This document shows, piece by piece, positions 25,560 through 34,375 of a stretch of 64,000 nucleotides of DNA (its first letter is position 1; every line of letters begins with the position of its first letter). Under the pieces are notes generated by a model. The model ran no database searches. It was not told the origin of the DNA and saw only the letters and a list, made by a program, of their open reading frames with translations. Both the position numbers and the translations under genes were made by a program. Origin of the DNA: Pseudonocardia alaniniphila (lineage in GTDB: Bacteria > Actinomycetota > Actinomycetes > Mycobacteriales > Pseudonocardiaceae); NCBI RefSeq assembly GCF_022524485.1, contig NZ_JAKXMK010000003.1, positions 124,001 to 188,000 of the forward strand. The letters are read 5' to 3'.

Positions 25560-25596
25560 GAACCCGACAGTGTGGGTTCGAATCCCACCGCCGGCA
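25524..25596 (+). tRNA. tRNA-like gene with non-standard anticodon loop (apparent UAG, C at position 33)
   Basis: Hand-folding gives a perfect 7-bp acceptor stem (GCCGGCG/CGCCGGC), a D-stem GCCC/AGGC with one mismatch, a 5-bp anticodon stem CGGGT/ACCCG, a 5-nt variable loop, a perfect T-stem GTGGG/CCCAC with loop TTCGAAT, and discriminator A. The anticodon loop is CCTAGGA: positions 34-36 read TAG, but position 33 is C instead of the near-universal U. A short variable loop excludes an ordinary tRNA-Leu. If the T-A closing pair opens, the loop is 9 nt. Encoded 3' bases are CC then C, not CCA. Identity unknown; it may be a suppressor-like, regulatory or degenerate tRNA. The 5' half overlaps the HNH ORF. 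Confidence 0.75.
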
Positions 25597-25634
25597 CCCG
25601 TACACCCCTGTCCGAGAGGCGCTCACCGAGAGTG

Positions 25635-26318
25635 CTACCCGGCCTGAGCCTCCCCCGATACCCCCTGTGTCGCAGGGGGTATCGGCTCGTCGATCGGACG
25701 GCGGCGCGCCACCAGCAGCGCGCCGGTCAGACCCAGCAGCCCCGACACGACCGACACGGCGAACATGGCCGGGTGCGGGCTGCCGCCCACCGCCGCGTCG
25801 CCCAGCACCACGATGGCGACCGTGCCGGGCAGCACCCCGAGCACCGTGCCCAGCAGGTACGGCAGGAAGCGCACCCCTGACAGCGCCGAGGCGTAGTTCA
25901 TCACCGCGAACGGCACGGCCGGGATGAGACGCAGGGACACCATGGCGAGCAGCCCGCTCTGGTCGAGCCGACCGCGCACCCAGGCCACTCCACGGCGGTG
26001 GGCGTGCCGCTCCGCCATCCGGCCGCCGATCAGCCGGACCAGCCAGAAAGCCAGCACCGCGGCCAGTGTGGTGCCGGCGACGGTGAGCAGCAGCCCCAGC
26101 ACCGAGCCGAACAGGACGCCCGCGGCCACGGTGAAGACCGTGCGCGGCACCGGAGTGATCGTGATCGCACCCTGGAGCAGCACGAACAGCACCGGCGCCC
26201 AGAGCCCGGCGCTCTGCACCGTCTGGCGTACATCGGGGACACCGTCGCGCAGAAGGAAGACGGCGATGCCGGCCACCACCAGCACAGCGGCGCCTGCGGC
26301 CACCCTCCTCCAGGTCAT
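25635..26318 (-). CDS. TVP38/TMEM64 (DedA/SNARE-associated) membrane protein
   Basis: This 227-residue membrane protein has about five or six hydrophobic segments. It contains the family core GAITITPVPRTVFTVAAGVLFG (about 75-96) and AMVSLRLIPAVPFAVMNYASAL (about 147-168), the re-entrant motif of this family, which is linked to lipid scrambling or membrane homeostasis. The ATG at 26318 follows TACGGT by 6 nt (leaderless). A strong hairpin lies inside its last 20 codons. It is convergent with the HNH-tRNA unit and divergent from the decarboxylase gene. Confidence 0.85.
   Translation of the reverse strand: MTWRRVAAGAAVLVVAGIAVFLLRDGVPDVRQTVQSAGLWAPVLFVLLQGAITITPVPRTVFTVAAGVLFGSVLGLLLTVAGTTLAAVLAFWLVRLIGGRMAERHAHRRGVAWVRGRLDQSGLLAMVSLRLIPAVPFAVMNYASALSGVRFLPYLLGTVLGVLPGTVAIVVLGDAAVGGSPHPAMFAVSVVSGLLGLTGALLVARRRPIDEPIPPATQGVSGEAQAG
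25655..25685. terminator. 13-bp perfect hairpin inside the 3' end of the TVP38 gene
   Basis: CCGATACCCCCTG (25655-25667) pairs with CAGGGGGTATCGG (25673-25685) around a 5-nt loop. It lies 59 bp after the tRNA and within the TVP38 coding region (PIPPATQG), so it can terminate transcripts from both sides. Confidence 0.65.
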
Positions 26319-26324
26319 ACTTCG

Positions 26325-26330
26325 ACCGTA
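26325..26330 (-). promoter_or_regulatory. -10 box TACGGT of the TVP38 gene (leaderless)
   Basis: TACGGT on the minus strand ends 6 nt before ATG 26318. Confidence 0.45.
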
Positions 26331-26433
26331 CCGACGGAGGCGTCGACAGCACGTCGACGGGTGCAGTACGCCACCATCAGGCCACCGCCCCGCCACCGCG
26401 CGCTCACCGAACGACCCGCGCCGCAGCGGCGGC

Positions 26434-26439
26434 TACGGT
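26434..26439 (+). promoter_or_regulatory. -10 box TACGGT of the carboxymuconolactone decarboxylase gene
   Basis: TACGGT ends 8 nt before GTG 26448. The same hexamer serves the divergent TVP38 gene about 110 bp away. Confidence 0.4.
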
Positions 26440-26447
26440 GGACCATC

Positions 26448-26855
26448 GTGACCACCGAGCAGCCGCAATCTCCCGCTCTCGATCTCGATCTCGACCCCGA
26501 CGGGCTCGCCGTGCGCCGCGAGGTGCTCGGGCCCGACCACGTCGACGCGGCACTCGCCCGTGCCGACGACGTCACGGCCGAGTTCCAGGAGATGATCACC
26601 CGATACGCGTGGGGTCACATCTGGACCCGCCCCGGCCTGGACCGGCGGATGCGCAGCGCGATCACGATCACCGCCCTCGTCGCGCACGGGCACTACGCCG
26701 AGCTGGAGCTGCACCTGCGCGCCGCGCTGCGCAACGGCCTCACGCGGGCGGAGATCGTCGAGGTGCTGCTGCAGAGCGCGATCTACTGTGGAGTGCCCGC
26801 CGCCAACTCCGCGTTCGGCGTGGCCCGCCGCATCCTGAACGAGGACGCGTCCTGA
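26448..26855 (+). CDS. pcaC: 4-carboxymuconolactone decarboxylase (CMD family)
   Basis: This 135-residue protein has the PcaC layout: GLAVRREVLGPDHVDAALA at the N-terminus, QEMITRYAWGHIWTRPGLDR, then TALVAHGHYAELELHLRAAL and EIVEVLLQSAIYCGVPAANS. PcaC converts 4-carboxymuconolactone to 3-oxoadipate enol-lactone in the protocatechuate branch of the beta-ketoadipate pathway. No other pca gene is nearby, so the exact substrate is less certain than the family. The GTG at 26448 is chosen at the family start. Confidence 0.82.
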   Translation: MTTEQPQSPALDLDLDPDGLAVRREVLGPDHVDAALARADDVTAEFQEMITRYAWGHIWTRPGLDRRMRSAITITALVAHGHYAELELHLRAALRNGLTRAEIVEVLLQSAIYCGVPAANSAFGVARRILNEDAS

Positions 26856-26858
26856 GCC

Positions 26859-26930
26859 GTCGTCGCAGAGCCGACGAGTTCCGCGCAGGGGCCGCGGGCC
26901 CTGCGAGGACGACAGCGCCTCTGCGATGAC
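26859..26930. terminator. Nested inverted repeats between convergent pcaC and rdgB
   Basis: An inner stem CGCAGGG (26884-26890)/CCCTGCG (26899-26905) lies inside an outer pair GTCGTCGCAGAG (26859-26870)/CTCTGCGATGAC (26919-26930) with 11 of 12 matches. Together they fill the gap between two convergent genes. Confidence 0.6.
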
Positions 26931-26934
26931 GGGC

Positions 26935-27525
26935 TTACCGCAGGTCGCGTAGGTGTGGGAGGAGGGCGCGCATCGCCCGGCCCCGGTGCGAGGCCGCGTC
27001 CTTCTCCTCCGGGCTGAGCTCGGCGCTGGTGCGCTGCTCCCCGTCCGGCACGAAGATCGGGTCGTAGCCGAACCCGCCCGAGCCGCGGGGCCCGCGGACG
27101 ATCCGGCCGGTCCACTCGCCGTGCACCACGGTCTCCAGGCCGCCCGGCACCACGAGCGCCGCGGCGCAGACGAACGCCGCTCCCCTGCGCTCGTCGGGCA
27201 CGTCGGTGAGCTGACCCAGCAGCAGTTCCAGGTTGGCCACGTCGTCCCCGTGCCGGCCCGACCAGCGGGCGGAGAGCACGCCGGGCATGCCGTTGAGGGC
27301 GTCGACGGCGAGCCCCGAGTCGTCGGCCACGGACGGCAGCCCGGTGGCGTTCGCCGCGTCGCGTGCCTTCGCCAGCGCGTTCTCCGCGAACGTGGCTCCG
27401 GTCTCGGGCGCGTCCGGGAACTCCGGGACGTCGGCGAGCCCGACGATCTCGACGGGGCCGTCCGCGAGCATCCGCCGCAGCTCGGCGAGCTTGCCGGCGT
27501 TGCGGGTGGCGAGCAGCACCTTCAC
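26935..27525 (-). CDS. rdgB: XTP/dITP diphosphatase (Ham1/RdgB), Rv1341 orthologue
   Basis: This 196-residue house-cleaning pyrophosphatase removes non-canonical purine triphosphates. It opens [20 protein letters not shown] and carries [41 protein letters not shown] and [15 protein letters not shown], the standard nucleotide and metal motifs. The start overlaps the rph stop by ATGA. Same order as Mtb Rv1340-Rv1341. Confidence 0.97.
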   Translation of the reverse strand: MKVLLATRNAGKLAELRRMLADGPVEIVGLADVPEFPDAPETGATFAENALAKARDAANATGLPSVADDSGLAVDALNGMPGVLSARWSGRHGDDVANLELLLGQLTDVPDERRGAAFVCAAALVVPGGLETVVHGEWTGRIVRGPRGSGGFGYDPIFVPDGEQRTSAELSPEEKDAASHRGRAMRALLPHLRDLR

Positions 27526-28304
27526 GGCTGTGTCGGCAGCGTGCCGGGGTAGGGCTCGGCGAGCGCGGCGGCCTGCAGGTCGGACAGCTGCCGGATGCCG
27601 GCGAGCGCCGTGTCGAGCATGGCGTCGAGCGTGCTGCGGGTGAACGTGGCGCCCTCACCGGTGCCCTGGACCTCGATGAGCGTGCCGGTGTCGGTGGCGA
27701 CGACGTTGGTGTCCACCTCGGCGCGCGAGTCCTCCTCGTAGGGCAGGTCCAGCCGGACCCGCCCGTCGACGACCCCCACGCTGACGGCCGCCACGCGGCA
27801 CGAGAGCGGCTTCGGGTCGGCGAGGCGGCCGTGCGCCCCCAGCCAGGTGACGGCGTCGGCGAGCGCAACGTAGGCACCGGTGATCGCCGCGGTGCGGGTG
27901 CCGCCGTCGGCCTGCAGCACGTCGCAGTCCAGGGCGATGGTGTTCTCGCCGAGGGCGGCGAGGTCGATGCAGGCACGCAACGAGCGGCCGATCAACCGGC
28001 TGATCTCGTGGGTGCGGCCGCCGATGCGCCCCTTCACGGACTCGCGGTCGCTGCGGGTGTTGGTGGCCGAGGGCAGCATCGCGTACTCCGCGGTGAGCCA
28101 GCCCAGGCCGGAGCCCTTGCGCCAGCGCGGCACGCCTTCCGCGACGCTCGCGGCGCACAGCACCTTGGTGTCGCCGAACTCGACGAGCACCGAACCCGCC
28201 GGGTGCTTCTGGAAGCCGCGGGTGATCGTCACCGGTCGTAGCTGGTCGTCGGCTCGGCCATCCACCCTGGCCACGTCGCGGGCACTGCCATCCGTTCGTG
28301 TCAC
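27522..28304 (-). CDS. rph: Ribonuclease PH
   Basis: The 260-residue phosphorolytic exoribonuclease trims tRNA 3' ends. It starts with [20 protein letters not shown] after a short leader, then [47 protein letters not shown] and [19 protein letters not shown]. The GTG at 28304 follows TAAGCT by 7 nt (leaderless). Coupled to rdgB downstream. Confidence 0.97.
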   Translation of the reverse strand: MTRTDGSARDVARVDGRADDQLRPVTITRGFQKHPAGSVLVEFGDTKVLCAASVAEGVPRWRKGSGLGWLTAEYAMLPSATNTRSDRESVKGRIGGRTHEISRLIGRSLRACIDLAALGENTIALDCDVLQADGGTRTAAITGAYVALADAVTWLGAHGRLADPKPLSCRVAAVSVGVVDGRVRLDLPYEEDSRAEVDTNVVATDTGTLIEVQGTGEGATFTRSTLDAMLDTALAGIRQLSDLQAAALAEPYPGTLPTQP

Positions 28305-28311
28305 GCGCGCC

Positions 28312-28317
28312 AGCTTA
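28312..28317 (-). promoter_or_regulatory. -10 box TAAGCT of rph (leaderless)
   Basis: TAAGCT on the minus strand ends 7 nt before GTG 28304. Confidence 0.5.
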
Positions 28318-28359
28318 GGTCTCCGGGCCGGGAGCCTCCGTCCGGCGGGAGGGACGAGG

Positions 28360-29145
28360 TCAGATCGTGTACGCGCCGTCCGGGGCGACCAGCTCGACGG
28401 GTCCGGCGAACGCGGCCTTGGCCTCGGCGAGCAGCTGATCGCCGTCGAACCAGGCCGGGACGTGGGTCACCAGCAGCCGCCCGACGCCGGCGGCCTCGGC
28501 GTGCTCGCCCGCCTGCCTGCCCGAGAGGTGCACACCACGGGGCGGCTCCGACCAGGACTCGGTGACGTGCGGCCAGGTGGCCTCGCAGAGCAGCACGTCG
28601 GCGCCGCGCGCCAGCTCCACCAGCCCGTCGCAGGGCCCGGTGTCTCCGCTGTAGACGAGGCTGCGCCCGCCGTGCTCGAGCCGGACGGCGTACGCGTCGC
28701 AGGGGTGATCGACGGTCCGGGCGCGCAGTGTCACACCGGCGACGGTGCCGGCTGCGCCGTCGGAGAGCGGGTGGAAGGTGAAGACGTCGGTGAGATCGGT
28801 GACCGCCCGCTCGGCTGCCGAGGCCGCGAAGGCGGCGGCGAACCGGTCCGGCGCCTCGACCGGAGCATGCACGGGCAGCGGCCGCGTGGTGGGGTCGAAC
28901 GGCGGCCGCGGGTGGAAGCGACGGTGCACCGCGAGCGACGCGAAGTCGGCGCAGTGGTCGGGGTGCAGGTGGCTGAACACCACCCCGTCGAGCTCCCACG
29001 GGTCGAGGTGGCGCTGCAGCGCGCCTAGCGTGCCGTTGCCCAGATCCAGCACCAGGCGCGCGTCGCCCGCCTCCACGAGGTAGCCGGACGCCGGCGAGGC
29101 CGGACCGGGGCCGCTGCCGGAGCAACCGAGAACGATCAGCCTCAT
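28360..29145 (-). CDS. MBL-fold hydrolase, Rv1339-type (atypical cyclic-nucleotide phosphodiesterase)
   Basis: This 261-residue metallo-beta-lactamase-fold protein has the metal motif [10 protein letters not shown] (about 64-73), [11 protein letters not shown] for the second-metal aspartate, and a late LLVTHVPAW. It lies directly upstream of rph and rdgB, exactly where Mtb has Rv1339, an atypical class II cAMP phosphodiesterase. That activity is inferred by family and position. It is not RNase Z by length or motif. The ATG at 29145 follows TAGCGT by 7 nt; the TAG of that box is the stop of the preceding gene. Confidence 0.85.
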   Translation of the reverse strand: MRLIVLGCSGSGPGPASPASGYLVEAGDARLVLDLGNGTLGALQRHLDPWELDGVVFSHLHPDHCADFASLAVHRRFHPRPPFDPTTRPLPVHAPVEAPDRFAAAFAASAAERAVTDLTDVFTFHPLSDGAAGTVAGVTLRARTVDHPCDAYAVRLEHGGRSLVYSGDTGPCDGLVELARGADVLLCEATWPHVTESWSEPPRGVHLSGRQAGEHAEAAGVGRLLVTHVPAWFDGDQLLAEAKAAFAGPVELVAPDGAYTI

Positions 29146-29152
29146 GGGCCGC

Positions 29153-29158
29153 ACGCTA
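29153..29158 (-). promoter_or_regulatory. -10 box TAGCGT of the MBL gene, overlapping the previous stop codon
   Basis: TAGCGT ends 7 nt before ATG 29145. Its first three bases are the TAG stop of the upstream membrane gene. Confidence 0.45.
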
Positions 29159-29557
29159 ACGCGCGCGTGTGTGCCGCAACCACCACAAGCCGATGAACGG
29201 AAGGACCAGCGGCACGAAGCCGTAACCTCGCCCGTACACCGACCACACTGTGTCGTCGGGGAAGTCGGCGGCGTCGAACACGGTGAGCGTGCCGACGACC
29301 AGCACTCCGACCAGCTCGAACCCGACGGCGGCCCAGGCCAGTTTGCGGGCGCCGGGCCCACGCCCGTTCAGCCCGATCGTGGCCAGGATGTAGACGACAC
29401 CGGCCAGCGCCGAGAGCAGGTACGCCAGCGGCGCCTCGTCGAACTTCGTGGCGATCTGCACGAGGGCACGCGCGGTGGCCGACAGGGCGAAGACGCCGTA
29501 CACCGCGATGAGCACCCGGCCGGGGCCGGACGACGTGGCACGGGCCGGCTCAGGCAC
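29156..29557 (-). CDS. Small integral membrane protein (DUF3817-like), Rv1342c neighbourhood
   Basis: This 133-residue protein has three clear hydrophobic helices (LIAVYGVFALSATARALVQI; PLAYLLSALAGVVYILATIG; WAAVGFELVGVLVVGTLTVF) and a fourth near the C-terminus (FVPLVLPFIGLWWL) ending RHTRAR. It fits the DUF3817-type integral membrane family that accompanies rph and rdgB in actinobacteria. The GTG at 29557 overlaps the preceding membrane gene by 8 bp. Function unknown. Confidence 0.82.
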   Translation of the reverse strand: MPEPARATSSGPGRVLIAVYGVFALSATARALVQIATKFDEAPLAYLLSALAGVVYILATIGLNGRGPGARKLAWAAVGFELVGVLVVGTLTVFDAADFPDDTVWSVYGRGYGFVPLVLPFIGLWWLRHTRAR

Positions 29558-29912
29558 CTGCGTCCCACAGACCCTGCAACCGCCACACGGCCACCGCGGT
29601 GGCGATCGCCCCGACGGCCACGACCATGCCGCCCCAGCGAGTGGGTTCGGCGGTGGCGAACTGCGTGGCGATCGGGAGCACGCACACCGACACGACGAGA
29701 TAGATGAGGAACGTCGTGGTCTCCGGCAGCGTGACGCCGCCGAAGATCCGGACGGCCGCGATCGCGGCCTGCACGAGCAGGAGCGCCTCCACGACGCCTA
29801 CCGCGCGCTTCGTCCAGACGTCCGGAGGCCGGTTCAGTGCTGTCATGACCACGCCGTAGACGGCCAGCGCGGCAAGTGCCACGAGAACCACGATCTCCAG
29901 CGCCCCGATCAC
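29550..29912 (-). CDS. Small integral membrane protein
   Basis: This 120-residue protein has four hydrophobic segments: IGALEIVVLVALAALAVYGV, GVVEALLLVQAAIAAVRIF, TFLIYLVVSVCVLPIATQF and GGMVVAVGAIATAVAVW. There is no lipobox and no recognisable catalytic motif. The GTG at 29912 begins the hydrophobic part; the longer open frame upstream is antisense-like through murI. It overlaps the next membrane gene, so the two may act as a pair. Function unknown. Confidence 0.78.
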   Translation of the reverse strand: MIGALEIVVLVALAALAVYGVVMTALNRPPDVWTKRAVGVVEALLLVQAAIAAVRIFGGVTLPETTTFLIYLVVSVCVLPIATQFATAEPTRWGGMVVAVGAIATAVAVWRLQGLWDAGA

Positions 29913-29970
29913 GCTGGGACGGTACCTGAGCGGCCACGACCGGCCCGCTCGGCCTGGCGGCGAGGGAACG

Positions 29971-30807
29971 TCAGCGGGCGAGCGGCGTCTGTTCCGTGGC
30001 CGGACCGAGAGCGGCGACCTGCCTGATCTCCGGGCCCAGGAAGCGACGGCCGAGCCTGCGGAACGGTTCCGGGTCGCCCGTGGCGAGGAACTCGTGCGGG
30101 CCCGGCGCCGGGGCTTCGGGGTCGCGGGCGAGGTCGGCCTCCATGAGCAGGCGCACGAGGTCCTTCGCGGTCTCGTCGGCGCTGGACACCAGCGTGACCT
30201 CCGGGCCCAGGACGATCTGCAGCACGGCGGCCAGCAGCGGGTAGTGGGTGCAGCCGAGAACGAGCGTGTCGACGCGGGCGCGCTGCAGCGGTTCGAGGTA
30301 GCTCTGGGCGAGGCCGAGGATCTGGCGCCCACTCGTCATGCCGCGCTCGACGAAGTCGACGAAGCGCGGGCACGCCACCGCCGTGACCTGCACGTCGGGG
30401 GCCGCCTGGAACGCGTCGGTGTACGCCCCTGACGCGATCGTGGCCCGGGTGCCGATCACCCCGATCCGCCCGGTGCGGGTGGCTGCGACAGCACGGCGGA
30501 CCGCCGGGCGCAGAACCTCCACGACCGGCATCGGGTAGCGCTCCCTGATGTCCGGGAGGCAGGCCGCCGTGGCCGTGTTGCAGGCGACGACCAGGGCCTT
30601 GACCCCACGCTCCTGCAGCGCGTCACCGACGGCGAGCGCATGCCGGCGCACATCGGCGATCCGCAGCGGGCCGTACGGGCCGTTCCCGGTGTCGCCGACG
30701 TAGATGACCCGCTCGGCGGGCAGGAGGTCGATGACCGCCCTCGCGACCGTGAGGCCGCCGACGCCCGAGTCGAAGATCCCGATCGGGGCGTCGATGTCTG
30801 AGGGCAC
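29971..30807 (-). CDS. murI: Glutamate racemase
   Basis: MurI (278 residues) supplies D-glutamate for peptidoglycan. It has [17 protein letters not shown] (9-25), catalytic Cys76 in [10 protein letters not shown] and Cys186 in [12 protein letters not shown]. It works by two-base, cofactor-free racemisation in the cytoplasm. The GTG at 30807 follows TAGACT by 7 nt, where TAG is also the stop of the rhomboid gene upstream. Same place as Mtb Rv1338. Confidence 0.96.
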   Translation of the reverse strand: MPSDIDAPIGIFDSGVGGLTVARAVIDLLPAERVIYVGDTGNGPYGPLRIADVRRHALAVGDALQERGVKALVVACNTATAACLPDIRERYPMPVVEVLRPAVRRAVAATRTGRIGVIGTRATIASGAYTDAFQAAPDVQVTAVACPRFVDFVERGMTSGRQILGLAQSYLEPLQRARVDTLVLGCTHYPLLAAVLQIVLGPEVTLVSSADETAKDLVRLLMEADLARDPEAPAPGPHEFLATGDPEPFRRLGRRFLGPEIRQVAALGPATEQTPLAR

Positions 30808-30814
30808 GGGCAGG

Positions 30815-30820
30815 AGTCTA
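30815..30820 (-). promoter_or_regulatory. -10 box TAGACT of murI, overlapping the rhomboid stop codon
   Basis: TAGACT ends 7 nt before GTG 30807; its TAG is the rhomboid stop at 30820-30818. Confidence 0.45.
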
Positions 30821-31447
30821 GGCGCCGAGGATCGGGGCAGGGCGGGATCGTCGGTCGGCCCGCGCCACGAGCCGCGCGGCCAGCAGCCCGGCCACCGCGC
30901 CGAACAGGTGCGCCTGCCAGGAGATGCCTGCCTGACCGGGGAGGATGCCGAACAGGATGCCGCCCCAGATCACGAACAGCACCACCGCCAGGAGGATCTG
31001 GCGGCCGCTGCGGGCGAAGAACCCGCGGGCGAGCAGGAACACCAGCCAGCCGAAGATCAGCCCCGACGCACCGACGGTGGACGTGTTCTCCGGGCCGATG
31101 AGCCAGACACCGAGCCCGCCGAGCAGCCAGATCATGGCGGTCACGACGACGAACTGCCGGAACCCGCCCGCCATGGCGAGGAACCCGAAGACGAGGAACG
31201 GCACGGTGTTGGCCAGCAGGTGCGGCCATCCGGCGTGCAGCAGCGGGGCCCAGATGATGCCGTCCAGCCCGTCGAACGTGCGCGGCACGATGCCATCGTC
31301 GTCGAGGCGCAGCGCTGTGAGCTGGTCGACGAACTCAGCGATGTACAGCACGCCGGTGAACAGCAGCATGAAGAACAACGAACGCACCGGCGCGGGCGGG
31401 AGCACCCGCGCGATCGACCGACGGGACGCAGGCGCGGGGACGACCAT
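30818..31447 (-). CDS. Rhomboid-family intramembrane serine protease
   Basis: This 209-residue, six-helix membrane protease has catalytic Ser128 in [12 protein letters not shown] (GxSG) and His180 in [12 protein letters not shown], and an oxyanion-side [13 protein letters not shown] (about 76-88). It corresponds to Mtb Rv1337. The ATG at 31447 follows TAGCCT by 7 nt. It lies between cysM and murI on the same strand. Substrates unknown. Confidence 0.92.
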   Translation of the reverse strand: MVVPAPASRRSIARVLPPAPVRSLFFMLLFTGVLYIAEFVDQLTALRLDDDGIVPRTFDGLDGIIWAPLLHAGWPHLLANTVPFLVFGFLAMAGGFRQFVVVTAMIWLLGGLGVWLIGPENTSTVGASGLIFGWLVFLLARGFFARSGRQILLAVVLFVIWGGILFGILPGQAGISWQAHLFGAVAGLLAARLVARADRRSRPAPILGA

Positions 31448-31454
31448 ACGATCG

Positions 31455-31460
31455 AGGCTA
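31455..31460 (-). promoter_or_regulatory. -10 box TAGCCT of the rhomboid gene (leaderless)
   Basis: TAGCCT on the minus strand ends 7 nt before ATG 31447. Confidence 0.5.
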
Positions 31461-31510
31461 CCCGCGCCAGGCGGTCGTTCTGCGGCTCTTCAGCGTTCCT
31501 TCAGCGAGTT

Positions 31511-31538
31511 CGGCCGTGCTCCTCAGTTTTCACGGCCG
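31511..31538. terminator. Hairpin between cysM and the rhomboid gene
   Basis: CGGCCGTG (31511-31518) pairs with CACGGCCG (31531-31538) around a 12-nt loop, in the 177-bp gap after cysM. Direct repeats of CCGGACGAGC lie beside it. Probable terminator of the mec-cysO-cysM transcript. Confidence 0.5.
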
Positions 31539-31624
31539 GTGCCCGGGTCCGGTACCGGCCCCGGACGAGCGGCACGCCGGTCCGGCAGGTCCGGACGAGC
31601 ACGCCGCTCGTGCGCGGAAGGCGG

Positions 31625-32605
<981 letters not shown>

Positions 32606-32878
32606 TCAGCCGCCGGCGACGGCAGGCAGGATCGTGACGGTGGAGTTCTCGCCGACCGGCGCCTCGAGGCCGCCGGCGAACCGGACGTCCTCGTCGTCGA
32701 CATAGATGTTGACGAAGCGGTGCAGCGACCCGTTGTTGACCAGGCGCGCCGCGATGCCGCTGTGACGCGACTCGAGGTCGTCGATCACCTCGCCGACGGT
32801 GCTGCCCTTCGCTTCGACGGACTTCTCACCGCCGGTGTGGGTGCGGAGGATGGTGGGGATGAATACGGACACGGCCAT
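32606..32878 (-). CDS. cysO: CysO, ubiquitin-like sulfur carrier protein
   Basis: This 90-residue MoaD/ThiS-fold protein ends in the diglycine VAGG. Its C-terminal thiocarboxylate donates sulfur to CysM, and the resulting CysO-cysteine is cut by Mec, encoded just upstream. VFIPTILRTHTGGEKSVEA and VNIYVDDEDVRFAGGLEAPV are typical. Start ATG 32878 with GGAG upstream. Corresponds to Mtb Rv1335. Confidence 0.95.
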   Translation of the reverse strand: MAVSVFIPTILRTHTGGEKSVEAKGSTVGEVIDDLESRHSGIAARLVNNGSLHRFVNIYVDDEDVRFAGGLEAPVGENSTVTILPAVAGG

Positions 32879-32926
32879 GGCGATGCTCCAGGTCGGGTGG
32901 TTCTGAACGGTCGTGGCAGGTGGGCG

Positions 32927-33406
32927 TCAGACCGACGCGTCCCTGTCGGGGACGTCGTCCGCGCCGGTGTGCGCGAACATGTAAGACTCCACGACCTCAA
33001 CCTGTTCCTCGTTGACCACACCGTCCACGATGCGGAACGACCGGAGCTCGTGCCCGGTGTGGTTCGGCTCGGCCTGCTCCCGGGTGGATACGAGCACGTA
33101 GTGCGCGTCGGGCTCGGAGGCGAGCGAGATATCGGTGCGCGACGGGTGGGCCTCTGTGGCGGTGTGCGAGTGGTAGATCACCACGGGCACCTCGTCGCGG
33201 GCGTCCATGTCGCGGTAGAGGCGCAGCAGGTCACCGGAGTCGAACTCGTAGAACGTGGGCGACCGGGCCGCATTCAGCATCGGGATGAACCGCTCCGGCC
33301 GATCGGACCCCTCGGGCCCGGCGATGACACCGCACGCCTCGTCGGGATGGTCCCGGCGGGCGTGGGCGACGATCTCCGCAACGAGATCGGCTCGGATCAC
33401 CAACAC
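32927..33406 (-). CDS. mec: Mec, JAMM/M67 metallopeptidase releasing cysteine from CysO
   Basis: This 159-residue JAMM protease has Glu23 (DEACG) and the exact zinc motif HxHx7SxxD, with His79, His81, Ser89 and Asp92 (YHSHTATEAHPSRTD). It removes the cysteine that CysM has built on the CysO C-terminus. Corresponds to Mtb Rv1334. The GTG at 33406 follows TAGGCT by 6 nt (leaderless), so this looks like the head of the cysteine operon. Confidence 0.95.
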   Translation of the reverse strand: MLVIRADLVAEIVAHARRDHPDEACGVIAGPEGSDRPERFIPMLNAARSPTFYEFDSGDLLRLYRDMDARDEVPVVIYHSHTATEAHPSRTDISLASEPDAHYVLVSTREQAEPNHTGHELRSFRIVDGVVNEEQVEVVESYMFAHTGADDVPDRDASV

Positions 33407-33412
33407 CCCGAC

Positions 33413-33418
33413 AGCCTA
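33413..33418 (-). promoter_or_regulatory. -10 box TAGGCT of mec (leaderless)
   Basis: TAGGCT on the minus strand ends 6 nt before GTG 33406. It would drive mec-cysO-cysM. Confidence 0.5.
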
Positions 33419-33473
33419 CGTCGCGAGGGCGCTTCATCCCACTCCAGCGGGACGGCTCACACCTCGTGATGGC

Positions 33474-34025
33474 TCAGCGCACCTGCATCCGGCTCTGGAC
33501 CAGCGCGTCCTGAACGAACGTGAGCCAGTGGTAGACGCCGATGTGCGTGGCGCGAGGGTCGTCCGGCGGCAGCTGCTCGGGCATGTCCTCGCTCACGTCG
33601 AGAGCGGTGCCGAGGGCGAGCCGCACGTCGTTGAGTGAGGCGAGCCAGGCATCGGCCTGTTCGGGTGTGAGCTCCACCCGGCCGCCCGACTCGGGCAGCG
33701 TCTCCAGCAGCACGGCAGCCGCGGAGTCCTTGGCCTCGATCAGCTCTGGTTCGTGCAGGGAACGCAGGCCTGCGGCGAGGTCGGCGTCCTCGGTGGTGAA
33801 GTCGGGAAGCAGGCGGGCGAGGACGCGGTCGGTGGGACGGGTCGACGGGCCGGTGCGCATGCCGGTGAGGGCCGCCAGCTCGTCGGAGGGATTGTCGTCG
33901 GCTCTCCCGGCGAGGATCTGCCGGACCTCGCCGACGAGGCCGCGCAGCACAGCGGCCTCCTGCGGCTCGAGCGAGGCCACGAGCCGAGCCCGGCCTCCGC
34001 GGCCGGAGCGCTTCCAGCCGTTCAC
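33474..34025 (-). CDS. DUF2017 protein (Rv1332 type)
   Basis: This 183-residue protein, nearly all helical by appearance, contains [41 protein letters not shown] and [19 protein letters not shown]2017 proteins almost always follow clpS in actinobacteria; a role near ClpS-ClpAP adaptor function is suspected, not shown. The GTG at 34025 overlaps the clpS stop (GTGA). Same order as Mtb Rv1331-Rv1332. Confidence 0.88.
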   Translation of the reverse strand: MNGWKRSGRGGRARLVASLEPQEAAVLRGLVGEVRQILAGRADDNPSDELAALTGMRTGPSTRPTDRVLARLLPDFTTEDADLAAGLRSLHEPELIEAKDSAAAVLLETLPESGGRVELTPEQADAWLASLNDVRLALGTALDVSEDMPEQLPPDDPRATHIGVYHWLTFVQDALVQSRMQVR

Positions 34026-34327
34026 GCGCGTTGCATGGTGGCCCACAGGCCGGCGGCGTGCAGCTTCGCGACGTCGGCCTCGATCTTGTCCTTGTCCCCT
34101 GCCGACACCGCCGCCTTGCCCTTGTGGTGAACGTCGAGCATCAGCGCGGTGGCCTTCGGCTCCGGGTAGCCGAAGAGCTTCTGCAGCACGTAGGTGACGT
34201 AGGACATGAGGTTGACTGGGTCGTTCCACACGATCGCCTGCCAGGGCGTGTCCAGCACCGTGTCCTCGGCGAGGTCCGGATCCACCTGGCGCGTGGGTGT
34301 GGGTAGCGGCGCGGCCATGCGGTCCAT
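34022..34327 (-). CDS. clpS: ClpS, N-end-rule adaptor for ClpAP/ClpCP protease
   Basis: This 101-residue adaptor has the typical [20 protein letters not shown] (about 29-48), the [17 protein letters not shown] helix that carries the N-degron pocket histidine, and [16 protein letters not shown]. It hands proteins with bulky N-terminal residues to the Clp unfoldase. The ATG at 34327 is preferred to ATG 34318 because GAGGTG precedes it. Divergent from pncB. Corresponds to Mtb Rv1331. Confidence 0.95.
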   Translation of the reverse strand: MDRMAAPLPTPTRQVDPDLAEDTVLDTPWQAIVWNDPVNLMSYVTYVLQKLFGYPEPKATALMLDVHHKGKAAVSAGDKDKIEADVAKLHAAGLWATMQRA

Positions 34328-34362
34328 GGTGACACCTCGGCCATCGACGCCGCGAGGCAACA

Positions 34363-34368
34363 TAGGCT
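34363..34368 (+). promoter_or_regulatory. -10 box TAGGCT of pncB (leaderless)
   Basis: TAGGCT ends 7 nt before ATG 34376, in the 48-bp gap to clpS. Confidence 0.5.
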
Positions 34369-34375
34369 CCACCGC

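Noticed and set aside
25524..25596. Ordinary tRNA-Leu(UAG)
   Set aside because: Leucine tRNAs have a long variable arm; this one has 5 nt and C at position 33.
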